Shown one piece after another: positions 37,508 through 47,032 of a stretch of 64,000 nt of DNA. Below the pieces are notes generated by a model that saw only the letters and a list, made by a program, of their open reading frames with translations, was not told the origin of the DNA and made no database searches. Within the stretch, counting starts at the first letter, position 1, and the number at the start of each line of letters is the position of its first letter. Source of the stretch: Phytophthora colocasiae (lineage: Eukaryota; Oomycota; Peronosporomycetes; Peronosporales; Peronosporaceae). Made by a program: the position numbers and the translations under genes. The stretch lies in contig JAGKQI010000084.1 in NCBI GenBank assembly GCA_018806915.1, positions 744,001 to 808,000 of the forward strand, given 5' to 3'.

Positions 37508-37530
37508 GGGGTGGAGACTTAAGTGGAATG

Positions 37531-37550
37531 CAGTCAAACTGGGAATGAGC
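37531..37550 (-). promoter_or_regulatory. Oomycete initiator plus flanking element of the ACC deaminase gene
   Basis: On the minus strand GCTCATTCCCAGTTTGACTG closely fits the oomycete core promoter (GCTCATTYY followed by a T-rich flank). The predicted start of transcription is about 40 nt before the ATG at 37507. Confidence 0.7.
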
Positions 37551-38241
37551 TACTGGGGAGGACTTGTTCAAGGTGAAAATGCCTCCGATCCCAGCTTGAA
37601 GGCAGATCCACCTGAGACCAATGCAGAGACCAGTCCAGACGGAGGCGCCGTCAACTTGGCAATACAAAGACCGGGCACCGGGCATGAATTGAGGTGGACG
37701 GCTGCTACTTGGCGAAAGCTTGCAGGTCTGGTAGAGTCTGGTAGTAGTAGACTGGAGAGTAATGAAGTTGTGGAGTATTTTTTGAGTGAGAGTCTTGCAA
37801 TGGTCTCGTTTGGTTTTGTATTATAGTTATAGTCTCTTGATAGTAGAGGGATGGGGCTTCAACGTCGAAGTTGTGTACGTGGCATGGCTGTAGGTCCCGT
37901 CAGTGCACCGGAACTTGCGCTGCCACGTCGATCTGCGTCACCGGAACACGTAAGGCCAAACCTTTACCCTGAATTGGCTGCGCAAACCTCCAATGATGAT
38001 ACTATCCATACATGTCCGCAATTCAAAGCGATCAACACGTGTAAGGGTCTACATGTGCATATTGTGCTGGAACATTGACTCGCTGTGCTGCTATCGTAAT
38101 GTAAAACAGATGTGCAATCTTGAAGTGGTAACGGTGCCCTTCTTCATTAAGTTGCTCATATGTTGCTGTTATATCGTAACTTAAGAGAAAATCCAGCTTT
38201 CCACCAATCGCAGGTACTCAAGTGGCTACATTATTCATAAA
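37551..38241. other. Intergenic region between the divergent ACC deaminase and receptor kinase genes
   Basis: No ORF with a recognisable product is seen. It presumably holds the upstream regulatory sequences of both divergent genes. Confidence 0.5.
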
Positions 38242-38255
38242 ATCACTCCAATCTC
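38242..38255 (+). promoter_or_regulatory. Initiator-like motif of the receptor kinase gene
   Basis: ATCACTCCAATCTC lies just before the ATG at 38260 and resembles the oomycete initiator, implying a leader of only about 15-20 nt. Confidence 0.45.
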
Positions 38256-38259
38256 TCTG

Positions 38260-40986
38260 ATGACGTCCGTATCGTGCCCGTGGGCGTGTCCCTCGGTCGC
38301 TACGCTGCTTCTGGACTGCGACAGCTCCTCCGCCTCTTCCTCCTCCTCTTCCTCTCTCTTTTTAGCTACTTCAACGCGTTGGGAGCTCCTTGTAGACGCT
38401 GAAAACGCGGCCGAGACGTGCTCAAATGTGGTGGCAGTGGATAAAACTTCATTATCTGGTCTTGACGTCCAAGCTGCCAACTTAACTCACGCCACATTTA
38501 CAGAACTGTAAGATAGCAGTATAACCACGTTGGTGTGGTGCTTAAATAGTAAAAACTGACCGAAATATGACTACAGGAACTTAACGGACAATAATGTCGC
38601 CAGAGTGCAGGATCTGGAGCTTCCAGAGACGCTGCAGCAACTGTAAGACCTGCCACTCATTGGGTACAATATAGTTAACGCTATTGACGCTCTGGTGCTG
38701 CTATTTCCTACAGATATTTAAGTAAAAATGATCTCACAAGTCTTGAGATCCCGGAGAGTTGGAAGCACCTGGAAGTGCTGTGGGTTAAAGCTGTTGAGTC
38801 CTGGATGGTACTGTTGTACTGAATTTATTGTGTGCAGTGATGTTTCAGACAATTATATTGTCAATTTCACGACCGAGGGGAAAGATGGCCCGAAGATTCT
38901 GATAGCAAGGAATACCAGTCTCAATTCCATGAAAGACGCTGGTTTTCCAGATACACTGAGGCATTTGTAAGAGTGTGGTTTATACATGCTGTGAGACTTC
39001 GTGCTAACGATTTATTGCAGGGATCTATCGATGACAGCTATTAAAAATTGGGGAGATTTTACACCTCCGACGGATTTGTCTGATCTGTACGTTTGTTTAA
39101 TAGTAGTGGGTTAACTGAAGATGAAATAACTGTGGGGTTTCTGGGCTTTGTAGGATTGTGCAAGACAGCTCTATTGAAGGACTTGGTCCAGCAAATTTCA
39201 GTGAGTGCCTACGGTCGTTAACCATGTAAGAATTGTGTTTTAAAGATGCAGACTGAAGAATTTATCGAGATATCTTACGCTGTTTTGGTAAATTCAGGGA
39301 TTTCTCCGGAAACAACATCACTACTATTCGAGGCGTGCAGTTCCCACCCAATCTACGCGCCTTGTACGGTTACTTGCTATTGTTTGCATAACTGTACTAA
39401 ATGTTTCTTGTACATTACTAGGTTTTTCAATGGAAGCAGCGTGACGCAGTTTGAAGTGTGCAAAACCGACGTGGGAATTCTTGAACGGCTCGAGGCGTTT
39501 AACGTCACAGATATTAGTGATTTATGCTCAGAGCCAGCCACTCCAACGCCAGTGATGATCGCCAACACAAGCTACTCGCTGTGTGTACTGTCAGGTACAG
39601 TATATTGTAGAAGATATTTCATGTGGTTCATCAGCAACTGACTCGGTCGATGCCATAGATTCCGCCTTTGATGACAAGTACCGAGGCAAAGTATCCTCAT
39701 CGTCAACTTCCCTCACAACGTTGCTGCTGCTGCTGTTTTCACTGTCGTTGGCAGTCTTTGTACTGCTGATGCTATTCGTTATTAAGCGGAAGGTCCTTGA
39801 TGAGCGTCGAAACAAGGCAGCACGTGCTAAAAAGCTAGAGGCCGAGAAAGCTGCACGCGAAGGCAGCAGTGACGATGAAGAAATGGACAAGGTGAAGATG
39901 AGCTCTGCAATTCTAACCGATGACGTACGCAGTGACCCCGACTTTGAGCGATATCGCATCCCTCAAAACGACCTCGAAGTCATGAAGTTGTTGTCGAAAG
40001 GTGCAGGTGGCGTCGTCCAACTCGCACTGTGGAAACCGAAGAAGGAACAAGTCGTGGTGAAGCGTGTAGCCCCCGAGAAGTCCAAAAGCGTGCGCGAGCT
40101 GCAGCGCTTCACTCGGGAGATCCGTCTCTACGCCAGTTTGAAGCACCCTAAGATCGTCACGTTCCGTGGCATCTCCTGGTCTTCCCTAGCGGATTTGTCG
40201 CTTGTGATCGAGTTCATGCCCAACGGTGATCTGGCGCAGTTCCTGGAGAGGCAGCAGATGCTGGATAGTCAGCGTCGAGGCTGGAGCTGGTCGAAGGATG
40301 AAGACTCGGGCTTCACGAATAGCAAATTGACGGTGGCTCTGGATGTGGCGGATGCGCTGGTGTACCTCCACTCATTCGCGGAGCCCGTGATGCACCGCGA
40401 CCTCAAAGCGCAAAACATTTTGCTTAACAACAAGTGGGTAGCCAAGATCAGCGACTTTGGCGTCAGTAAGCGACGGAAGCAGCATAACGAGCATCGCGGC
40501 GTGTCTTCGGGTGGAGCTCAAACGGCGGAGGTGGGCACTGCAGCATGGATCGCGCCTGAAGTGATTAAAGGTGCGTGGTACGATCAGAAGGCCGATATTT
40601 ATTCCTTTGGCGTGGTGATGTGTGAATTAGACACGTGTTTACGGCCGTACGCTTTGGGAATTGCCGACGATCACTCTGCTTCCGGGATGACGTCCTTCAA
40701 TTCGAAAGCATCAAATGACGAGGAAATCAAAACTTTACTAAGTTCCAACGCCACGTTGGCGTTGGCTGTCAGTGAGAAGGGAGTGGTGCCAGCGTTTCAT
40801 CCGGACTGTCCGCGAGCTATCCTCGACCTCGCACGGAGGTGTTTAAGTTACGAACCAGATGACCGACCGACAGCGAAAGAGCTTTGGCGTTTACTTCAGG
40901 ACTTAGCAGCCCCTGGAGCACTGCTTTCGACGTCACGCAAGGCAACACTGACGGAATCCATCAGACGCGTGAGTACGAGCACGTGA
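38260..40986 (+). CDS. Leucine-rich-repeat receptor-like protein kinase (TKL type)
   Basis: Nine exons: 38260-38507, 38577-38642, 38714-38779, 38838-38966, 39021-39086, 39154-39225, 39298-39363, 39422-39594 and 39635-40986, giving 745 aa. Each small exon encodes one LRR (66 or 72 nt) or two (129 nt), with phase-2 boundaries. The ectodomain ends with a short Cys-containing segment. A membrane helix (LTTLLLLLFSLSLAVFVLL) and a basic stop-transfer follow. The kinase has a Gly-rich loop (SKGAGGVVQLA), lysine in QVVVKR, HRDLKAQN, DFG and APE, so it should be active. The first exon is Ser-rich and lacks a clear signal peptide; a missed upstream exon is possible. The last intron is only 40 nt, with an in-frame alternative acceptor at 39610. 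It is a probable surface signalling receptor and the paralogue of 44437-46911. Confidence 0.88.
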
Positions 40987-41170
40987 TTGAGCGCTGTATA
41001 CTGTTATGTTGCACGCTCACTGGCATTGCAAGATGAAGAGCCCACTGGTAAGTTGGTGTGCAATGTAGACTATAGTGTCATCTACAAACATGCTTTATTG
41101 CCTCGCTTATGATCGGAGACCACGCCGATGTACGCTTGATATGCACAGAGATAAAGAACTCGATTTCAAT

Positions 41171-42886
41171 CTAAGACGATGAAGACGACGTTGTCGAAGC
41201 AGCAGGAGCTTCCGTCTCCTCTGCACCAGAGGCAGCAGGTGCAGAACCGGCAGCAGACTCAGCAGGAGCAGAACCAGCAGCAGACTCGGCAGGCGCAGAA
41301 CCGGCAGCAGACTCAGCAGGTTCAGAACCCGCAGCAGACTCGGCAGCAGGAGCCGATCCAGCGGCGGATGACTCGGTCGAGGCAGCAGCAGGAGCGGAGC
41401 CGGCGGCCGACGATTCCGTTGACTCAGCGGCCGGGGCCGAACCAGCAGCGGACGACTCGGTCGAACCAGCTGGGGCAGGAGCAGCCGTTGACGTCTGGGA
41501 CACAGCCTTGCAGTCGCCGCTGCTGCTGGTAGACTCGTCGAGCAGTGATTCAATCTCAGCGTAGTGCAGACCCACCGATGTGACGGTGGAGTTGTCAGGC
41601 TTGCTGGCGGGTAGCCACAGGAAATCGGGGTGGTTAGCCATGGAACCCGAGATCCACTCACCTCCAAGAATCTGGTACGTGTCATCCGTCTCGAGGATGT
41701 ACTCATAGTCGGCACTTGTAGTGGACTTGTCGACGAGGCCCGTGGAAACGAGCGGTCCGTTCGTGCCGGACTCAACAATCCAGCTGAAGCGTGTGGTGAC
41801 CTTGGCGATCTTGGTGGCGGCGTCGTTGAACGGATACTTGTCGACGTTGAAGTACTTCTTGGCAGCAGCAGTGGGCGACATCCACGACAGACGGAGGATC
41901 TCGTAGCTGCGAGCAGGCTGGTTCCACACCTCGTTACCGGCGGTAATGTCAACGACGAAACTGTGGTTGAAGCGGCCCATGATGTTAGTCACAGCGACGT
42001 GGAAGTAACCAGGACTGATGTCACGACGACGATCGTCGGTGAAGCGTCCGTACTGGTCCGTGTTGTTCGGGGCGTTGTCGTTGCCGTTGAAACGAGAACC
42101 CGTGAAAATGGTCGGGATCTTGGAACCATCATAAGCAAGAGTGATGAGGGCCTTGATGTCGTACGGCTCGAAGACTGTGCCGTTGCGTTCCACGGCACAA
42201 GCTGGCTCGGCCTCCAGAATGGCGGCGGGTGCCCAAGCGTGACAGATACCGAACCACGTCGGGATGCAGTGGCCCTCCGTCTTACCCTCACGCTTGGCGC
42301 ACACACTGCCGTCCTTGAGGGCCTTGCACTTGGCGTCTTCCGTACAGGCAAGGCGTTTAGTCTGTGAATCAATACCGTTCTTGGCTGAAATGGCGTCCAT
42401 AAGCTCTGTGGCGTCGTAGCCGAAAGCGTTGGCATACTTCTCGGCGGGGCTGGGCTTTCCCTTCGCCCAGCGGTAGTTGATGCTGTCAGCGTATACGGGC
42501 CAGTAGCTGCTAGGCCACGGGATCGGGTCGTGCTGGTATTTCGTGGGGAGCTTGGTGATATCCGTTTCAAGCTCAAGTCCGAAGAAGGTCTCAAGTTTCT
42601 TCATGTCTGTGGTCTTGGTCACTTCTAGGCGACGATCCAGCAGTGGCGCGTGCAGTCTACCGGCGTTGTAATCGGCCTCACCGCCAACGCTATTGGCGCC
42701 AGTGCTCAAGGTTGCGGACGTGGGCGTCGCATCGATTTTCCGATAAGCACCGAAACCGGGGAAGTTGGGATCAAGCGTCGTCAATTCATCCGGGACTTCA
42801 GGCGTGTCCTCCTTGAGAGGCACGGCCTTCACTGTTCCTGCGGCGTATAATGCGGCTAGACCGCAAACTAGCTGCCACTTCACCAT
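41171..42886 (-). CDS. Secreted transglutaminase elicitor-like protein (TGase_elicitor family)
   Basis: 571 aa, single exon. A signal peptide (about 1-21, ending VKA) is followed by a propeptide with a dibasic RR at 85-86. The core domain has the likely active-site Cys215 in WFGICHAWAP and conserved His308/Asp313 in FNHSFVVD. Right after it comes VWNQPARSYEI (about 320-330), the equivalent of the Pep-13 segment that plants sense in Phytophthora cell-wall transglutaminases. Members cross-link proteins in the oomycete wall. Six Cys between 181 and 230 probably form disulfides. The last 110 residues are a Ser/Ala/Glu repeat (units of AAGSAPAES), likely an O-glycosylated wall-spanning stalk. The gene lies between the convergent receptor kinase and the pseudokinase gene. 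Confidence 0.92.
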   Translation of the reverse strand: MVKWQLVCGLAALYAAGTVKAVPLKEDTPEVPDELTTLDPNFPGFGAYRKIDATPTSATLSTGANSVGGEADYNAGRLHAPLLDRRLEVTKTTDMKKLETFFGLELETDITKLPTKYQHDPIPWPSSYWPVYADSINYRWAKGKPSPAEKYANAFGYDATELMDAISAKNGIDSQTKRLACTEDAKCKALKDGSVCAKREGKTEGHCIPTWFGICHAWAPAAILEAEPACAVERNGTVFEPYDIKALITLAYDGSKIPTIFTGSRFNGNDNAPNNTDQYGRFTDDRRRDISPGYFHVAVTNIMGRFNHSFVVDITAGNEVWNQPARSYEILRLSWMSPTAAAKKYFNVDKYPFNDAATKIAKVTTRFSWIVESGTNGPLVSTGLVDKSTTSADYEYILETDDTYQILGGEWISGSMANHPDFLWLPASKPDNSTVTSVGLHYAEIESLLDESTSSSGDCKAVSQTSTAAPAPAGSTESSAAGSAPAAESTESSAAGSAPAAASTESSAAGSAPAAESAAGSEPAESAAGSAPAESAAGSAPAESAAGSAPAASGAEETEAPAASTTSSSSS

Positions 42887-44436
42887 TTCTGTTGATCGAA
42901 AAAAAGCTGTTCGGGGACGCTGTGTATCGCGTGGAATTTACCGAGCTGAGCTGCTTGCTGCCTAGCGAGCGGTTTGTCGTTTGAGCGGCGAACTGTTGCA
43001 AACAGACACCGTAACCAGGCTTGGTAAGTTGCATGACAAGCTCGAAATGTTTGGCTCGAGCCCGTTTTTTTCTGGCATTCCAGGTGGCGTTTTCATGAGA
43101 TTGGCTCGCTTTGCCAGCTTGACTGCACTCGAGTATGGCTTGGCTGTTCTCTCGATGGATTGTTTTGCTGTTTGGAATAGCCAGCTGGCACCGGATAAGC
43201 GGAAGCTGGGACGGATGGGGCTTTCGGGAGTTTGTATGGGAATTGCTCTCTCATTCTCGTTAAGTCTTGCACCGGCTTGCCGCAAGTAGTAATCCCTGCC
43301 TCTCTCAGAGCTTTGCAGCATAGTGAAGTCAAGACGCGAGGAAACTTTGCCAATCCACTGGCTTTGGGAAGAAAATCCCCATGGTCCCGAGTTCGAACAG
43401 GTGAGGCGTTGAGAAGTACTGGTACTTACTACCGGTATGGCATGCCGATGGAGGCTGGAAAATGGTCGATTGCTACTGTTGACGGGCGAGGTGCTAAGTA
43501 TTTAACCACATGGCTGCTATTGCCACTCAAGAAATGGTGGGATACATGTGTTCAAGGTCAAGTGTTACACATTTGTGGGCCTCAGTTGCGGTGTGAAACG
43601 CTGTTCATCCCATAGCGATACCCTCCGGTTCGTGATAGTGAATTATAAGTGGCGAAGGTGTCTACATGTACTGAAGTTTCTCAATTCGGATGGTCTCTGT
43701 TTGCTCGCAAGATAGTCCGGGCCGAACTCACGTTGTTCGATCGAGCAGCTTTTGACTCAAAGCTCGGCCCAGACTCTCGGACTCTGGACCAGAGAGACGC
43801 CCCCAGCATCCGATCCTATCTTGGAACTCTACGGCGGACGTTTCTTTAGGCGAAATGCGTCTATCCTTGTCGACACTCTATTGCCGACTGCAACTTGTGG
43901 CTCGACGACCGAGCGAATCATGGATGTTGTGACGACCAAGTTTCAACCGTCTTTGGTGTGGTTCAAGTCTTGATTCAACGCAGCGAGCCACTTCGATCCG
44001 CCGCAAACAATTAGCGCCACGTGCACACTATACAGTACATGTAGCGTTGAAGTTCCTTGGTTGTGAGTGGGGGCACCCAACCGATGACGACAATTCAGTG
44101 ACTGGAGATCGCTAGAGCTTTTACGGATACGGTTCACGCGGCGAAATAAGTGCAATCTCCAGCTGAAATGGGGGAACGGGCATCAAGCTTCCAGGTTGGG
44201 CTATCGACAATGGCTTGGCATCTGGTGACTACTTCAGCTTATGCATCAGTACGTGCATTAATAAATGCACATACGAATGGTGACAGCGCTAGTTGACACG
44301 TAAAGGTCTTCACTTAATCTATACTACTTCAAGAAATGCATGAGCTTTCTATAACGGCCAGCTAAGCTACTGCGAAGTTTTGCGCTAACCAACAAAGACG
44401 TACTAGCTACAATTCAGTTGAAGTCCTCCTATGTTC
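42887..44436. other. 1.5-kb stretch without a recognised gene
   Basis: Two small plus-strand frames (42981-43289, 43232-43615) have no recognisable domain. The region 43650-43975 has several short open frames that might be a decayed coding sequence. I cannot support a gene. It includes the upstream region of the transglutaminase gene. Confidence 0.4.
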
Positions 44437-46911
44437 CTAACTTTGACTTTGACGCTGAAGCTGCCGGAGTGAGTAGTGAAGCTCCATAGCCGTCGGGCGG
44501 TCGGCAGGGTCGTCCTTCAGACAACTCATCGCAATGGCTAATATCTCATCCGGGCAGTCGTCTCGGAACTTTGGTTTGAGTGACGTCCCGCCATCAACGC
44601 TCTGACGTCGCGACTCCTTGCGGGAAAACGGCAGTTTACAACGATCCAGCTCGGACATCACCACTCCAAACGAATACACGTCCGACTTCTCATCGAATTC
44701 GCCACTTTTCAGCACTTCTGGAGCCACCCAAGCGCGATCTTCAATCGATAACGAAGATGTGTCCAATCTGTAGCCAAGTCGGTTCAACTTGACCTCCCAC
44801 GAGGACCCAAGCAGCAGACTGTCTGCTTTCAAATGCCCATGGATCACTGGAGGAGCAAAGCTTTGTAGATACACAAGAGCTTCGGAAATTTGTAGCGCGA
44901 ACGACAACTTGCTGGGCGATTCGCTCGTCGACTCCATCCATGAGAACGACGAGCGTGAAACTTTCCGTGATGGCTTTCTCTCTTTCAGATATGTTGCAAA
45001 ACTTCCACGGGGAACGTACTCCACAATCGCCGAGAGGTCTGAGAGGCTAGCCCACATGATACCAAGGAAAGCCACCACCTTCGGATGCTCAAAAGTGGCG
45101 CATACTCGAATCTCGTTCATGAAAGCTATCATCTGGTCACGATCCTGGCCTTGGGAATGAACTGACACTGTTTTCATGACCGCTTGCTTGTCACCAAGAT
45201 ACACCAACGAAGTCATTGCAAAGTTGCCATGAGACAGCGAACGAACTTGCATCACGTCGGACGGGTCGATACGGAACGACGTAAACTCCTCGTCGAAACG
45301 CACGTCATTGGGTAAGTCCTCCTCTTTCGATAGAGACCAGTGTCGTGAGGCTGTAAGAGATGATATTTCCACAGTGTCACGCTGCTGTTCGTCTGCTTTT
45401 GCTGTGTGTTGATGCCTCTTAATGGCATGCCCCACGAGTAGCACCACAAACCAAAGGCTTATCAGAGCACTCACGATCACACTAAGGTAAACCACACTCT
45501 TATCTGCCTTCCATGCTGGCAATAACAAATTTCACCGGTGTGAGAGTGTCTAATAGTTGTCAATCAATGACAATCACTTACCGCTCTCGCTTTTGAAATA
45601 CACCGCATTAAACACAGAGTCTGCGATATGATACGAATTAGTTAGTGACGATGCAGTAAGCAGGCACTAATAAGTAGCGGTCTTACCGGATACAACACAA
45701 ACTTGGACGTTGCCGATCGTTTCTGTAGTTGCACTGCTGGTCGGACAGTCCGATTGTTTGAGACTGTCCATTTTGAAAGAAGTTAGGCTGGACAGCGTTG
45801 CCAAGTCAGTCTCGCGAATCTCGAAGGCTTCGATGGTGTTGTTGCTCAAATCCCTGTCAAAACACGAGAAAGGTAAACATGTAAGAATGAAAGCACAATA
45901 ACAGTGGACACCCACTCGCATACGTACAAAGTCGTCAAATTGATCGGAAACACGACCCCCACCACAGATGTCAGGTTGTTTGATGACAAGTCGCTGGGGT
46001 AAAAGTGAAAAATTATCAGGATACGTCATTCACCCTCCAGTCATGTAAAATAAACTTACATCGACACCAAATCTGCCGTTTCTGATAGATTGGAACCGGT
46101 AATATCTCCAATTGCGTTATGACTGACGTTCCTGCAGAGCCAAATTACCCATCAGTACCTTCAACACCTTCTCCTCCACCTTAAAGCCGTACAGGATCTG
46201 CAGGTCTCGTGGTAGTTGGAAGTTCTGCCAGTCCGACAATTGATTCCCCGACAGGTCCCTAGCCACAGAAACAGAATCTCTCTAATCAGCACACACATAT
46301 CCTTCTACAGTATAAATATCACCTACAGCTCTTCAATCGTAGTAGCCAGTACTACATCATTGAACGACGACAACAAATTGTTGGAGGCCAGAAGAGTCTC
46401 TACGTACGTCATATTGACATTCAGCAGTGTCAACGACGCATTGGAGCAAGACCTGCAGCACAAAAATAACTATTATGAGTTCAAGTACCAATAGATTCAA
46501 CAATTCTATCGTCCGTACAGTGTCTGCAGCTCTTCAAACGTATCTGTGAACACCATAACACCCAAATCATTGGACGAAACGTTCCTAAAACCCCATACAG
46601 ACTGTCAGTAGCTGTTCACTAGCCTCCATCCTCTCCATAGCGTACAGTGTCTGCACAGTAGACGTCAAATTGCTCTCGACTTGGCTCCAAGAGGTCAAAT
46701 TCTGGCCTGTCCAGTCCCTAAAAAACACCGAAAATTAGTCAATCATTGCTCCTTTATCTGACATTTCACAGCCTCCATACACATTCTGGGCCGTCGTCTG
46801 CTCCTGCAGCAGCTCCACGTCCTTCTGTCTGCTGTGGATCTTCACGTGGACGGCGCTGGACGGCGCTAAGAGCGTCATCCCCAGCACCACAAGAGCTGAG
46901 CTCTTCCTCAT
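44437..46911 (-). CDS. Leucine-rich-repeat receptor pseudokinase
   Basis: Ten exons on the minus strand: 46781-46911, 46646-46717, 46519-46584, 46327-46452, 46193-46258, 46060-46131, 45928-45993, 45687-45853, 45582-45620 and 44437-45515, giving 627 aa. A signal peptide (MRKSSALVVLGMTLLAPSSAV) precedes an LRR ectodomain encoded one repeat per 66- or 72-nt exon. One membrane helix follows (VVYLSVIVSALISLWFVVLL). The kinase domain keeps the ATP lysine (AVMKT) and APE. However, HRD reads HGH (VIHGHLKADS) and DFG reads NRL (KLNRLGYRL), so the catalytic base and the Mg-binding Asp are lost. It is probably a catalytically dead co-receptor or scaffold. Exon sizes nearly match the kinase at 38260-40986, its paralogue. 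Confidence 0.9.
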
Positions 46912-47032
46912 CAAAATTGACTAAATAAGGATGTAGCCATCTTCGACTCAGAGTATCCGCGGAAAGACATAGACGAGACGGATTTAACCTGATTTTGTAA
47001 GGGGTATCTATGTCACTTCCCACTTGAGTGAC
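46912..47032. promoter_or_regulatory. Short head-to-head promoter, pseudokinase gene and WD40 gene
   Basis: Only 121 bp separate the two divergent start codons. On the plus strand TCACTTCCCACTT (about 47012-47024) fits the oomycete initiator and lies about 10-20 nt before the WD40 ATG at 47033. The minus-strand side has only a weak candidate (AGTCAATTTTG). Confidence 0.5.

Noticed and set aside
41179..41532. Gln-rich plus-strand ORF opposite the transglutaminase gene.
   Set aside because: It is the antisense shadow of the Ser/Ala/Glu repeat of the transglutaminase stalk.
41630..42367. 245-codon plus-strand ORF opposite the transglutaminase gene.
   Set aside because: It reads as the reverse complement of a coding exon with compositional bias only and no recognisable domain.
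43350..43420. GAGTTCGAACAGG resembles a tRNA B box.
   Set aside because: No matching A box, acceptor stem or cloverleaf could be formed around it.
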